A DNA stretch of 64,000 bases from Desulfuromonadales bacterium (GTDB taxonomy: Bacteria > Desulfobacterota > Desulfuromonadia > Geobacterales > Pseudopelobacteraceae), in contig DUZS01000005.1 in the NCBI GenBank assembly GCA_013349405.1, positions 1 to 64,000 on the forward strand. The letters run 5' to 3'. The notes under the pieces are model-generated. The model saw only the letters and a program-made list of their open reading frames with translations, ran no database searches and was not told where the DNA came from. The translations under genes were made by a program, and so were the position numbers. Below, in pieces: positions 15,944 to 25,009 of the stretch (the first letter of the stretch is position 1; each line of letters opens with the position of its first letter).

Positions 15944-18799
15944 TTACCAGCTTCCGATTCCGATGGATCTCCTTAGAATCAAAATCACATCTGCGACATC
16001 TACAGCGCCGTTACCCTGAGGGGTGCCACCGGCAGTAAGCGGAGCGACATCATAACGGATCTGCTCCGCCGGGGTCAGCGAGCTCGGGTCGTGGTATCCC
16101 TGCAGAGCCTTCAGTGCGTCGTTAATGGTCGGTGCAGAGCCTGTGCCGCTGTTACCGTTACGATTGACCGTTGTGACACTGAATGTTCCCGGGAATGTTC
16201 CGATGGTAAGCGTCGTTTTGGCGGTTGCACCTGCCATTGCCGAAGAGGTTTGCCGCACTTTGACCTGGTTACCGGCTGCTACAGTCGCCGGAGTTGCGGT
16301 AGAGAATGCACTCCAGGTACTGCCGTTGTCGGTAGACACTGCATATTCGCCACCGGTTATGAAAATCGCGGCTGGCGCAGTGATGCCGGCAACAGTAATG
16401 ACATTTGACTCCACTGCAGTGTTGATTGCGACATCTGTCTGGCTTGTGAATCCAAAAGCGGTTGCCGGTCCTTTCCACGACCAGACTTCGGTGGTGCTCG
16501 GAGAACCGGCGATCACAGCTCCCTGGCTGTCTCCGACATACACCTTGTACGTTGCGGTAAACAACTGGTTCGGTTGAGTGATGGAGGCAGTCGGAACTGC
16601 ATAAACGTTATGGATCATGGTGCCATTCCATTTCCACTTGGTGGAGCTGCCGCTTGTGCCAAAAATACCGTAGTAGTTGTCTTCATAAATGATCGGCAGT
16701 CCGGTCACTGAGTTTGAATACACTTGTGGTGTTCCCGAAGCGCCGCTGCCAGTACCACCTACTCCGTACATACCGTCAGCAAAGTAGGTTTCAAGCCCGG
16801 GGGACTGGGAAATCAGCTCAATCCAGATTTCGGCCGTAGCACCATAGGCAGCTTTAACTTGATTGATGAGGCCGCCGACGATGGTAATGCCGTTCCCATG
16901 CAGGGCTGTAGCATCATCCCAGCCGAGTTGACGACTGATGGCGACGCCACTGTTGAGAACATTCCAGGGCTTGCTCGGGTCGTATGTACCTGACGGAATG
17001 TAAGTTAGGGCGGGTAGAACTCCGTTGGCGAATGAAAGGTGGGTGTTTTCATCTTGAACGGATAACGTATTGGCAGTGTTGTCAAGTGTCACATTGAGCA
17101 TGGCCATCGGCATCCAGGAAGGCGGGTTCGCATAACCCGTTGTTACGCTGAATCCGGCAACGGTGCTGCCCAGGTTGAGTTTGGTAAGGGATGTCGTAAA
17201 AGTAGTCGTTGCCGGCACGACACGAACCTTTACCTGATTCCCGGTGACAACCAAGGCCGGTGATGTCGCTGACCAGGCACTCCAGGTGACGCCGCTGTCA
17301 GAGGAAACCGCGTACTGAGGAGTGATGCCGCCGGTTATGCTGATAGTTGAGTCAGCGGAAACAGTAATCGGATTGGACATGACATAAAACGGCATGCCTG
17401 ACACTGAAGTGTTTGCCGGAGCTCCGGTTACGGCGGTAAACGATACAGATGGCGCTACCGGATTGCTGGTGGTGACAACAAATATTCCGGTGACTCCGCC
17501 AATCGTAAGAGTTGCCGTTTTTGTTACCCCCTGGTCAGGTGAAGAGGTCAGGCGCACTTTAACCCTGTCGGCATTGGCAATAGTTCCAGGCATTGTGTCC
17601 CAATTACCCCAATTGGTGCCGTTATCGGTAGAAATGGCGTATTCGCTGCCAGTGCTGATAGAGATTGACGCAGGAGCATTAATGCCGGAAACGGTAACAA
17701 CGGCAGACTCGGTAATCGTGCTGACAGCGGCGCTTGACTGGCTGGCGAAAGTGAATGCATCGGGGGTTGTATCCGGACCGAGCGTAGTAACGCTGAAGGA
17801 ACCAGGTCCGTTTGCCGTAGGGATGGCAAGGGTTGCTTTTGCCGTTGCACCGGGAGTAGCCGAAGATGTCAGGTGTACCTTAACCTTGTTTGTGTCGGCA
17901 ATGATTCCTGCTGCAGCTGTCCAGGCATTCCAGATGGTGCCGCCGTCAGTCGAGACGGAATATTCTCCTCCAGTGATCTCAATTGTGGTCGATGCCCCTG
18001 CATAAGTAAAAATATCGGACTCTGTCAGGGTGCTTGCCGCTGCACCGGTCAAACTGGTGAAGGCAAATGACGGCCCCTGCCAGAGCCAGGTTGTGGTGGC
18101 AGCAGCGGATGCAACCTTATTGCCGTCCTTGTCGGCTAATAACTCGTTACCTGCGCTGTCTCCCACATAAACTTTGTAGTAGGCGGAGAAAATCTGGTTT
18201 GGCTTGGTGATGGCACTGAACGCCACAGAATAAGTATTGTGATCCATCATGCCGTCCCATTTCCATTTAGTGCTGCTTGCGCCTGTGCCGAAGATAGGGG
18301 CGTAAATAATTCCGCTAGGATTCTGCGCATCCACAATCAGACTGCCGTCTGCATTAACGCCGTAATTCCCAACAGCCAGGTACGTGTTCAAGCCGGGTGA
18401 TTTCGTCATGCTCTGGATCCAGATATTGGCATTTGGCCCATAGAGTGATTGTACCTTGGTCAGGATTGCCGAAGAGGTCATCTCGTTCGGATCATACCAG
18501 CCCATACGGCGGCTGAAGGCCGTGCCGTTCAGAACGGCATACGGTTGTGTCGCATCAAAATTTGCGATTCCTCCCGATAGATTGCCGTTACCGGCAAGTG
18601 TGTTTGTGCCCAACGATGCATTGATCGCCTTGTCTTCAACGGTAAGTTTGTTGCCGGCTGAATCAAAAGTGACCGCAGGCATGGTCATCTGCATCCAGCT
18701 TGGCGGAGTCGAGTACGCCATATCCGCCTGTGCCTGCCCTCCGGTTCCCAAAATAAACATGAATAGAGTTACCGCTAACAATATAGTTCGTATGTTCAT
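15944..18799 (-). CDS. Large secreted repeat protein ending in a dockerin-like module
   Basis: 951 residues from the ATG at 18799 (aaggagag upstream). After a signal peptide, two copies of a domain of about 200 residues (near 35-240 and 555-780) share IWIQSM.KSPGL/IWIELISQSPGL, STKWKW and PNQ.F.A.YKVYVGDS. Between and after them are four or five beta-sandwich repeats of about 90 residues (ITGGEYAVSTDNGSTW, VKVRQTSS.. and LTIG...FSVTT). The C-terminus has a helix-rich INDALKAL segment and GNGAVDVADVILILRR, a dockerin type I calcium loop. I do not recognise the 200-residue domain. It is probably a surface-attached binding protein held by the cohesin-like lipoprotein encoded next. Confidence 0.82.
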   Translation of the reverse strand: MNIRTILLAVTLFMFILGTGGQAQADMAYSTPPSWMQMTMPAVTFDSAGNKLTVEDKAINASLGTNTLAGNGNLSGGIANFDATQPYAVLNGTAFSRRMGWYDPNEMTSSAILTKVQSLYGPNANIWIQSMTKSPGLNTYLAVGNYGVNADGSLIVDAQNPSGIIYAPIFGTGASSTKWKWDGMMDHNTYSVAFSAITKPNQIFSAYYKVYVGDSAGNELLADKDGNKVASAAATTTWLWQGPSFAFTSLTGAAASTLTESDIFTYAGASTTIEITGGEYSVSTDGGTIWNAWTAAAGIIADTNKVKVHLTSSATPGATAKATLAIPTANGPGSFSVTTLGPDTTPDAFTFASQSSAAVSTITESAVVTVSGINAPASISISTGSEYAISTDNGTNWGNWDTMPGTIANADRVKVRLTSSPDQGVTKTATLTIGGVTGIFVVTTSNPVAPSVSFTAVTGAPANTSVSGMPFYVMSNPITVSADSTISITGGITPQYAVSSDSGVTWSAWSATSPALVVTGNQVKVRVVPATTTFTTSLTKLNLGSTVAGFSVTTGYANPPSWMPMAMLNVTLDNTANTLSVQDENTHLSFANGVLPALTYIPSGTYDPSKPWNVLNSGVAISRQLGWDDATALHGNGITIVGGLINQVKAAYGATAEIWIELISQSPGLETYFADGMYGVGGTGSGASGTPQVYSNSVTGLPIIYEDNYYGIFGTSGSSTKWKWNGTMIHNVYAVPTASITQPNQLFTATYKVYVGDSQGAVIAGSPSTTEVWSWKGPATAFGFTSQTDVAINTAVESNVITVAGITAPAAIFITGGEYAVSTDNGSTWSAFSTATPATVAAGNQVKVRQTSSAMAGATAKTTLTIGTFPGTFSVTTVNRNGNSGTGSAPTINDALKALQGYHDPSSLTPAEQIRYDVAPLTAGGTPQGNGAVDVADVILILRRSIGIGSW

Positions 18800-18843
18800 A
18801 CATCTCTCCTTTTTCTGAATTAACTGCTGTTTCAAAAAACAAT

Positions 18844-19329
18844 TCAGGTCTGGCGAGAGAGTTTTGGCGGTGGGTCCGGAGGTTCACCGGGCCAGTCGAT
18901 CCGGCAATCAGGATCACGGGTAATCATTATTGATTCGAACACGACAGGATTGTTCGTGCTGAAACGATACGGAAAGACGTCTCCGTGAGTCAATCCCGCC
19001 AATGCGGCCGTTTTACCACTGCTGCACGGTCGGGAACTGATGAAGGCGTTGATATGGTTTTTGCCGGCCTGGTTTTTCTTGCAGCAATCCTGTTCGTCCT
19101 GCTCGTCTTCATGCGTTTCCTGCGTTTTTTTTTGCCAGCAACAGCAGGTGTGACCGGCGCTGCGTTCGGTGGAGCAGCCGCATATAGAGCAATCCCCGGC
19201 ACATGTGCCGGTCAAGGCATGAGCGAGCACCGGGGAGAGTAAAGCCAACGGAGCAAGCGGACTCATGACAATCATCGCATAGAGGATGACAAGCACGAGT
19301 GCCGGTATGGTACGGGGTGGTCTGCGCAT
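18844..19329 (-). CDS. Cys-rich secreted protein, paralogue A
   Basis: 161 residues. An N-terminal hydrophobic segment (about 9-36) is followed by a Cys cluster: CAGDCSICGCS, then ERSAGHTCCCWQKK, then a CCKK and a PCSSG. The tail ends PPDPPPK. It shares this layout with the gene at 23929-24513 (GDC..GCS.ERSA.HTCCCWQKK, SS.PC.SG, PPEPPP), so the two are paralogues flanking the receptor/TonB genes. No enzyme motif is visible; the many thiols suggest metal binding or disulfide knots. It sits five bases from the Ig-like lipoprotein gene, clearly in the same operon. Confidence 0.75.
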   Translation of the reverse strand: MRRPPRTIPALVLVILYAMIVMSPLAPLALLSPVLAHALTGTCAGDCSICGCSTERSAGHTCCCWQKKTQETHEDEQDEQDCCKKNQAGKNHINAFISSRPCSSGKTAALAGLTHGDVFPYRFSTNNPVVFESIMITRDPDCRIDWPGEPPDPPPKLSRQT

Positions 19330-19334
19330 GAAGC

Positions 19335-20816
19335 TTATGGTGCAACTCCTTTCGTAATTATCTGGGATACCGGGTGACCGCTCATTGACCCGATTGATCC
19401 ATATCCCGCTATCGTTGTCCCGGTCATGCAGACCGAACCCATCATGCCGCCGGCGGCACAGTCTGCGTAGGCTAATTTATCTATTTGAGCTTGCGTGAGC
19501 GCTGTCGTCGGGTTTGCCGTGTTAACAAAGATCATGGCGTAGGCGTTGCCCACACCGCCGGCCTTGGGGTTGGGTGCCGTCGGGAAACCGTAGTAGGTCG
19601 CAAATCCTGTTCCGGGCGACCAGCCATCGCCACCGTAAGCGGTGGTAAACGTGTTTGTCGTTGGCAACAGGAACGTAGAGACCAGCAGTCCATTGACACC
19701 ACCAAGCGTTACCGGCACTGCCGAGAGCTGATTAGTGAGCGTCAGCCAGTTCATGGTGTCATTCGGGTAGGCAATCTTGCCGCCCGTCATCGACTCGCTC
19801 AAAGTGCCCTTAAGATTCGACACCGTGCCGGTCGTGGCATTGAAGGTGAATGATCCGATAAAAATAGAATTTCTCGGCTGGGTGTCGGGCTCGTAAAATG
19901 TTTCTTCAACCGTATACGCCGTTATAACGTCTGCCGGCGCCGATGGTGCGCTGCTGCCGATAACGTTGGTCGCACTGGCGGAGAAGGCGTAACCAGAACA
20001 TGATACCGGGCAGGAAACGGTAAGCGGTGACGCAGTCCCGGTTGCTGTGATGCCGCCTGGGGTGGAGATTACGCTATAGCTGGTGATGGGGCTGCCGCCG
20101 CTGTCAGTCGCAGCGATAGTTACGATGATGCTGTTTGGGCTGTTGCCGGCGCTTGCCGTAACTCCGGTCGGAGCACCGGGTACAGTAATCAGAGGTGGCG
20201 TGGCAACTATGATGGTCTGCGTTGCCTGGGGAGCCGGGTTAAAATTGGCATCGCCTGTCTGGTCGGCAGCGATGATGCAGGCTCCCGTAGTAAGATCTTT
20301 GACCAGGCCGCTGCTGCCATCGACCGTACAGACGCTTGGGGTAGTGCTGCTGTAACGTACCGCGAGGCCCGAGCTGGCCGTGGCTGAAACCGTTGCCGTT
20401 CCGCCCAGGCTGAGTGTCGGTGCTGCACCAAAGCTGATGGTCTGGTCGGGGTTGAACATCACGGCAAGAGTCTGTGTCGCCAGTGGTGCCGGGGCATAGA
20501 AGGTGTTGCCGGACTGGTTGGCAGCAATGATACAATTACCGACCGTGATATCGGTGACGATACCGGTGCTGCTGTTGACGGAACAGACCGCTGGTGTGCT
20601 GCTGCTGAAGCTGACTGCCAGGCCGGAACTGGCGCTGGCGGTGACGGTTGCAGTGCCGCGAAGAGACAGTGGCGGGGCTGCTCCGAAGCTGATGCTCTGG
20701 GGATTTGCTGCAATGGCAGGCCCGTCGTTACTGCAGCCGGTCAGTGATAACAGTGCCAGGGCGATCAGGAGGGTACAAACCGCAGTTTTTTTGAAAAAAG
20801 TATGTGGTATTCGCAT
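19335..20816 (-). CDS. Ig-like/fibronectin lipoprotein with a Met/Cys-containing C-terminal domain
   Basis: 493 residues from the ATG at 20816 (aaggga upstream). A lipoprotein signal with lipobox LTGC leads into two Ig-like repeats of about 90 residues (FGAAPxLSLxGTATVxASASSGLAV). A fibronectin type III-like segment follows (about 205-300). The C-terminal domain (about 305-490) is unknown; it contains CAAGGMMGSVCMTG, a Cys- and Met-rich run that could bind copper. Its position, 26 bases after the copper-type receptor gene, supports a surface role in the same system. Function is inferred from context only. Confidence 0.78.
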   Translation of the reverse strand: MRIPHTFFKKTAVCTLLIALALLSLTGCSNDGPAIAANPQSISFGAAPPLSLRGTATVTASASSGLAVSFSSSTPAVCSVNSSTGIVTDITVGNCIIAANQSGNTFYAPAPLATQTLAVMFNPDQTISFGAAPTLSLGGTATVSATASSGLAVRYSSTTPSVCTVDGSSGLVKDLTTGACIIAADQTGDANFNPAPQATQTIIVATPPLITVPGAPTGVTASAGNSPNSIIVTIAATDSGGSPITSYSVISTPGGITATGTASPLTVSCPVSCSGYAFSASATNVIGSSAPSAPADVITAYTVEETFYEPDTQPRNSIFIGSFTFNATTGTVSNLKGTLSESMTGGKIAYPNDTMNWLTLTNQLSAVPVTLGGVNGLLVSTFLLPTTNTFTTAYGGDGWSPGTGFATYYGFPTAPNPKAGGVGNAYAMIFVNTANPTTALTQAQIDKLAYADCAAGGMMGSVCMTGTTIAGYGSIGSMSGHPVSQIITKGVAP

Positions 20817-20842
20817 GGTATTCCCTTTTCTTGCTGGATGTT

Positions 20843-23053
20843 TCAAAAATGCATGTTCAGCGAGGCATTGAGCGAACGGCCCATTCCGGGGACGGGGAAT
20901 CCCCAGGGGATACCGTTGGTTGTCATTGATGCTCCCTGTCCGACATAGGCACCTCCCAGCGGTATGGAGTAGAAGCGGTTAAAGAGATTTTCAATGCCGA
21001 CGTCGAGACGGGTAAATTTCCATTCGTAACTGCTGCGCAGGTTGACCAGGCTGTAGCCGCCGGTACGCATTTCGTTCCGGACCTGTGACAAATTATTCTT
21101 CTCTGCAACAGCCTGAAACTCTGCGGTGCTGCTCAAACCTCCCCGTTTATGAACGACAGCCAGTTTCATGTTGAGCGGCATGATGTTGTACAAATTGTCT
21201 CCTGTTGTCCGGTTTTCGCCCCGGACGTAGTTGAGCAGGGCGGTCCCGGTGAAGCTGCCGTACGCTTCGGATTCACCGAGCAGTTTCTGACCGGACAGGT
21301 CAAAACCGTAGAGCTGTGCCGATTGATTGACATACTGGAGCAGCACAAAACCGGACGTGGCGCTCACATTCGCGGGACTGCACTGGCCGAAGTCACAGCG
21401 CCGGGCATCAATGTAGTCCTGGACATAGGTATAATAGCCGGTCGCTTTCAGGTCCCACCGTTTCCTGTCGGCATCATGCCAGTCGCCGGTGACGCTGACG
21501 GTATGAGCCACTTCCGGGTTCAGGTCGTTATTGCCGATGTAGCCGTTGCCATCTCCGACAATATTATTCATCAACGCGGCCATGGCATTGGTTGCCCAGG
21601 GGTAGCGCTGGTAAAGATTGGGCGAACGGGATTTGCGTGCATAACCGGTCTCGTAGGTCTGTGTCCTGCCCGGCGTATAACGACCGAGAGCGGTGAGATC
21701 CCAATTATAGTCGGTCTGTTTGTGACGCTGAGCATTGAATGCGGCCGCATCGTTCCCCCAGATACCGGCCAGGCCATTGTCGTAGCCCTGAACCGGCGCC
21801 GCATCGGTCATGACGATATCGCTGCGCAGGCCAATTTGGCTGAGCCAGTGCGTATTCCACTCTGCTTCCCATTCGATAAAAGTATCGAATTTGTCCCGCT
21901 GGCCGTAGTCCATATTCCAGAACGCGTTTGGCCCCATAGAACCACCAACAGGGGGCCACCAGTCGTACAGGGTGTAGTTCTGGTACTCGGCACCCGCCCG
22001 CACTGTGTCACGTTCGGAAAGGATGATATTCCCCAGGAGTTGTGCACCGTTAGTTTTAGCCTTGGACTCCATCGGCATGCCGGTGCCGTAGAAATAGCGG
22101 TCCGGGCCCATGTCCATTTTGTGCCGGGTGTCCTGGTGGAAGGCACGTGCTTCAAGATCACCCCAGTTGTACCGGCCGGTGTAGCGGAGGTTGACCATGC
22201 TGTTCCTGTTATCGGTCATGTCCATGCGCTGGTTGGGGAATCCCTCGAAGTCTACCCTCTGCTGACTTGCGCTCAGCTGGAGCAGGTGCCCTTCATGTTT
22301 CAGGGCAATGCCGATCTCCCGGTTAATCGCCCCGTCATACGAAGAGGAGCCGACTTCATCACCGGGGATCATCCGTCCCCCCTCTGTTCCCTGCCCGACC
22401 TGCTTGAATGTATGCCCGGCTTGGTAATTGTCTGATCGCGCGTGTGACTCGCTGTAGGTCACATTGATGCTGCGTCCAATAAGCGTGGCTCCGAAATTGT
22501 AGCCAAAGGCGTTGCCGTTGCTGCGGGAAAAAGTACCCGCCTGTCCCTTGAGGTGGGTCGCCTCTCCGGCAGCGGCAAACTCGGGCGGCGCGGATGTAAC
22601 CTGAATAGAGCCGCCGATACTGTCTCCCCCGACACTGACCGGAGTGATTCCGGCAAATACCTTGATCTCCGCGACCTTTGTCGGATCGATATAGGAAAGC
22701 GCAGAATTCATGTGGTTGGGGCAGGCAGACATCAGATCCATGCCATCCACCTGGATGCGCAGCCGATCATCAGCGAGGCCGTGAATTGCCGGAAGACTGG
22801 AGATGCCTCCCGCTCCGTAGATGCTCACACCGGGAACGTCCTGCAGGAGGCGTGCGCTGTCGCTCGTTACGCTGCGCTGCCCTGCCAGGCCTGATTCGTC
22901 AATTTTGGCAGCGCCCAGTGAGGCGTTTGTGGACTCTTCCTGCTGACCGGAAACGGTGATTTCCGGTAGTTCTTCAACCTTTTCCGCATAGGCTGTGGCG
23001 TTCAGCAGAACGAGCAGTGCGGCGACCGGCATGGTGGTGTACAGAAACTTCAT
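20843..23053 (-). CDS. TonB-dependent outer-membrane receptor, OprC/NosA-like (copper)
   Basis: 736 residues from the ATG at 23053. A signal peptide, TonB box (ELPEITVSG), plug domain (about 45-160) and beta barrel end in a C-terminal aromatic NMHF. The plug holds SACPNHMN, which contains CxxxM (Cys111, Met115). The barrel has RHKMDMG with HxM (His311, Met313). Both motifs correspond to the copper-coordinating Cys-Met and His-Met pairs known from Pseudomonas OprC. I therefore infer copper import rather than siderophore or cobalamin import. tonB ends two bases upstream. The longer frame (23116) runs into tonB and lacks a ribosome site. Confidence 0.9.
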   Translation of the reverse strand: MKFLYTTMPVAALLVLLNATAYAEKVEELPEITVSGQQEESTNASLGAAKIDESGLAGQRSVTSDSARLLQDVPGVSIYGAGGISSLPAIHGLADDRLRIQVDGMDLMSACPNHMNSALSYIDPTKVAEIKVFAGITPVSVGGDSIGGSIQVTSAPPEFAAAGEATHLKGQAGTFSRSNGNAFGYNFGATLIGRSINVTYSESHARSDNYQAGHTFKQVGQGTEGGRMIPGDEVGSSSYDGAINREIGIALKHEGHLLQLSASQQRVDFEGFPNQRMDMTDNRNSMVNLRYTGRYNWGDLEARAFHQDTRHKMDMGPDRYFYGTGMPMESKAKTNGAQLLGNIILSERDTVRAGAEYQNYTLYDWWPPVGGSMGPNAFWNMDYGQRDKFDTFIEWEAEWNTHWLSQIGLRSDIVMTDAAPVQGYDNGLAGIWGNDAAAFNAQRHKQTDYNWDLTALGRYTPGRTQTYETGYARKSRSPNLYQRYPWATNAMAALMNNIVGDGNGYIGNNDLNPEVAHTVSVTGDWHDADRKRWDLKATGYYTYVQDYIDARRCDFGQCSPANVSATSGFVLLQYVNQSAQLYGFDLSGQKLLGESEAYGSFTGTALLNYVRGENRTTGDNLYNIMPLNMKLAVVHKRGGLSSTAEFQAVAEKNNLSQVRNEMRTGGYSLVNLRSSYEWKFTRLDVGIENLFNRFYSIPLGGAYVGQGASMTTNGIPWGFPVPGMGRSLNASLNMHF

Positions 23054-23054
23054 A

Positions 23055-23774
23055 TCAGCGTCCTTTGAGAGAGAAGTTGAATGGCTGCAGGGCAATCGAG
23101 CGTACTGCGACACCATTTCTTTTGGCCGGGGTGCAGCGCCAGGTTTTTAGCGCGTTGACAGCAGCCTCGTCAAGCCGGGGGTATCCGGATGTTGTTTTTA
23201 CCTCAACATGATTCATACGGCCCATGTCATCCAGTTCAACCAGCAGGACAGTTTTCCCCTGCTCGCCGAGCCGCAGAGATTGTTTCGGGTACGCCGGCGC
23301 CGGGCGCTCCGGACAGCTTACGGAAAGTTCCCCCCCCAGGAGAAGCGGTTGCGGCAGTGGAACAGTTCCTGAATGTGAAGGTGGCACTCCTGCCGTGACA
23401 GCTGCCGTAACAGGAGCAGCAGTGACGCTCCCTGATGCCGTTGACGCCTGGACCCTTGAGGTCTGCAGCGGAACTGCAGGCGGTTCTGCCGGTGAGGTTG
23501 CCGGCGTTTCTTTCGCCATGGGCTTTGGCAATACGGGTGGCTCATTGACAGGTTCAGCCTGTTTAACGGGAGCAGGTTTTGAGACAACCTGTGCCACGTG
23601 CTGTGCCGCTTCCGGCGGATTTATAAGGCTGACAAATACTGCCATTGCCTCTGTTCGCGGAGGAGTAGCGTGGTAATTCCACATGCAGTAAAGCGCCAGG
23701 AAATGAAGCATCAGCGCTGCCGCAAGGGAGGTTGCCTTGTCACGTGCAGTATGGAGGCCGACGGTACGGGTCAT
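23055..23774 (-). CDS. tonB: TonB energy-transducing protein
   Basis: 239 residues: a short cytoplasmic N-terminus, one TM segment (about 17-33), a Pro/Ala-rich periplasmic spacer (about 55-145), and a TonB C-terminal domain with GYPRLDEAAVNALKTWRCTP. It links the proton motive force, through ExbB/ExbD, to the adjacent receptor. No exbB/exbD are in the window, so they must be shared from elsewhere. The receptor gene starts two bases after its stop, so this TonB is probably dedicated to it. Confidence 0.88.
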   Translation of the reverse strand: MTRTVGLHTARDKATSLAAALMLHFLALYCMWNYHATPPRTEAMAVFVSLINPPEAAQHVAQVVSKPAPVKQAEPVNEPPVLPKPMAKETPATSPAEPPAVPLQTSRVQASTASGSVTAAPVTAAVTAGVPPSHSGTVPLPQPLLLGGELSVSCPERPAPAYPKQSLRLGEQGKTVLLVELDDMGRMNHVEVKTTSGYPRLDEAAVNALKTWRCTPAKRNGVAVRSIALQPFNFSLKGR

Positions 23775-23928
23775 AAAAATTCGTAGCTAATTCAATACCA
23801 TTGGTGCTGCCGCCTTCACGCACATGCCTGAGTGACCAGGCAGGCACAATAGCGGGCAGAGCACGACATCAGCAGATGCATGGTGCGATTGTGTAAACGG
23901 ATAGCGTAATGAATTTATTCCAGGGGGG

Positions 23929-24513
23929 TTAGCTGTTTTGCGGGGGTGGTTCCGGCGGATCGACGTAGCGTGATGTCAGACGATCCTGATGGGAAAAGGT
24001 GAGAGGACTCAGCTCCGGAGAAGGAGGGATATCGCCGGTAAAGAAAAATGGCAGATGCTGGGTGGTTTCAACGGATAGTAACGCGAATAATGTGCCGCTG
24101 CCGCAGGGGGCGCTGCTGATAGTAACCGGCTTGGTTTTTTGAGGTGCGGCAGTGGCAGCGGTCGTTGCCGCATCCATTTTTTCAGAATCATCCTGCGTCG
24201 GTGCGTCACAGCAGCTGGCTCTTTTTTTAGGGGCGATAGTCACAATTACCGGCGCTATGCTGCTCTTGTAATCGTCAGAATGGAGGTGAGCAGCACCATC
24301 GGCGTGTTTTTTCTTCTGCCAGCAGCAGCAGGTATGGGCCGCACTCCGCTCCAGCGAGCAGCCGTCAGCCGTGCAGTCACCGGAACACTCCCCGGTAACG
24401 GCATGTGCGACATGCTTCGACTGCATGGCCAGTGGCGCCACCGGACTGAAAACAATAACCAGGTAGATAATTGTCATCAGCAGCGACGTAATGGAGCGGT
24501 TACATTTTTTCAT
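23929..24513 (-). CDS. Cys-rich secreted protein, paralogue B
   Basis: 194 residues, a paralogue of the protein at 18844-19329. An N-terminal hydrophobic segment (about 9-35) is followed by CSGDCTADGCS and ERSAAHTCCCWQKKK. A His/Lys-containing linker (HADGAAHLHSDD), CCDA, and a C-terminal half with APCGSG and a PPEPPPQ end complete it. Its first residues are basic and typical of a membrane-inserted signal. It is the first gene of the run that includes tonB and the receptor, with a 154-base gap before tonB. Family unknown; I infer thiol/His-based metal binding at the membrane or in the periplasm. Confidence 0.75.
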   Translation of the reverse strand: MKKCNRSITSLLMTIIYLVIVFSPVAPLAMQSKHVAHAVTGECSGDCTADGCSLERSAAHTCCCWQKKKHADGAAHLHSDDYKSSIAPVIVTIAPKKRASCCDAPTQDDSEKMDAATTAATAAPQKTKPVTISSAPCGSGTLFALLSVETTQHLPFFFTGDIPPSPELSPLTFSHQDRLTSRYVDPPEPPPQNS

Positions 24514-24582
24514 TGCGCGACTGTGCCAATTTTACATCTGTTTTGTCAAGCACAATAACGGCTTAACAGCTTCTTCTTAAAA

Positions 24583-24612
24583 CTGCGAAAGGCGGCAAAA
24601 TGCCGCCTTTCG
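24583..24612 (-). terminator. Terminator after the metallothionein-like gene
   Basis: A perfect 12-base stem cgaaaggcggca / tgccgcctttcg (24586-24612). On the minus strand it is followed by a short T run (the aaaa at 24579-24582). It lies downstream of the stop at 24641 and before the next operon. Confidence 0.75.
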
Positions 24613-24640
24613 GATGTTAAATTATAATGGAACCGCTTTG

Positions 24641-25009
24641 TTACAGGACTTTTTTCATCTCACTGCCACAGCCGCATTTACCCGGCTTCTGGGCGATAGT
24701 GCCGCAGTTGCAGCCGTCGCCGCAGCCGCAGGCATACTTGGCTTTGGCAGGGAAGTTAAGGCTTTTATCGCCAACTTTAACCACAACTTTGTCTTTGCCG
24801 ACGCTGCTCACCGTGCCTTTGCCGAGATCAACTCCGCAGGCGCATTTACCCTCTTTGTTCGCCATGGTTTTGCAGTCGCATGTGTCACCACAGGTGCAGA
24901 CGTAAACCGTGTCACCTTTTTTGTAGACCGGCAGGTTTTTGTCAGCGAAGGCAACTACAGCGACGAGCAACAGGCTTGCGACGAACAGACTGATAAGCAT
25001 TTTTTTCAT
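24641..25009 (-). CDS. Secreted metallothionein-like Cys-rich protein
   Basis: 122 residues with a signal peptide (about 1-22). Two copies of a Cys motif flank a small beta-rich middle (about 60-85): VCTCGDTCDCKTMANKEGKC and ACGCGDGCNCGTIAQKPGKC, each followed by xCG. Each repeat carries six Cys in CxC spacing, ideal for Cu(I), Zn or Cd thiolate clusters. The middle segment GTVSSVGKDKVVVKVGDK looks like a small barrel. It is bounded by its own terminator and follows cbiM, but its nature fits the metal-handling locus next to it. No known family name is assigned. Confidence 0.82.
   Translation of the reverse strand: MKKMLISLFVASLLLVAVVAFADKNLPVYKKGDTVYVCTCGDTCDCKTMANKEGKCACGVDLGKGTVSSVGKDKVVVKVGDKSLNFPAKAKYACGCGDGCNCGTIAQKPGKCGCGSEMKKVL

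Noticed and set aside
21149-22435. Long open frame on the plus strand inside the TonB receptor gene
   Set aside because: Antisense shadow of a well-supported receptor; composition follows the receptor codons.
20843-23053. Cobalamin (BtuB-like) role for the TonB receptor because cbi genes are near
   Set aside because: The OprC-type CxxxM and HxM motifs fit copper better, and a separate terminated operon lies between.
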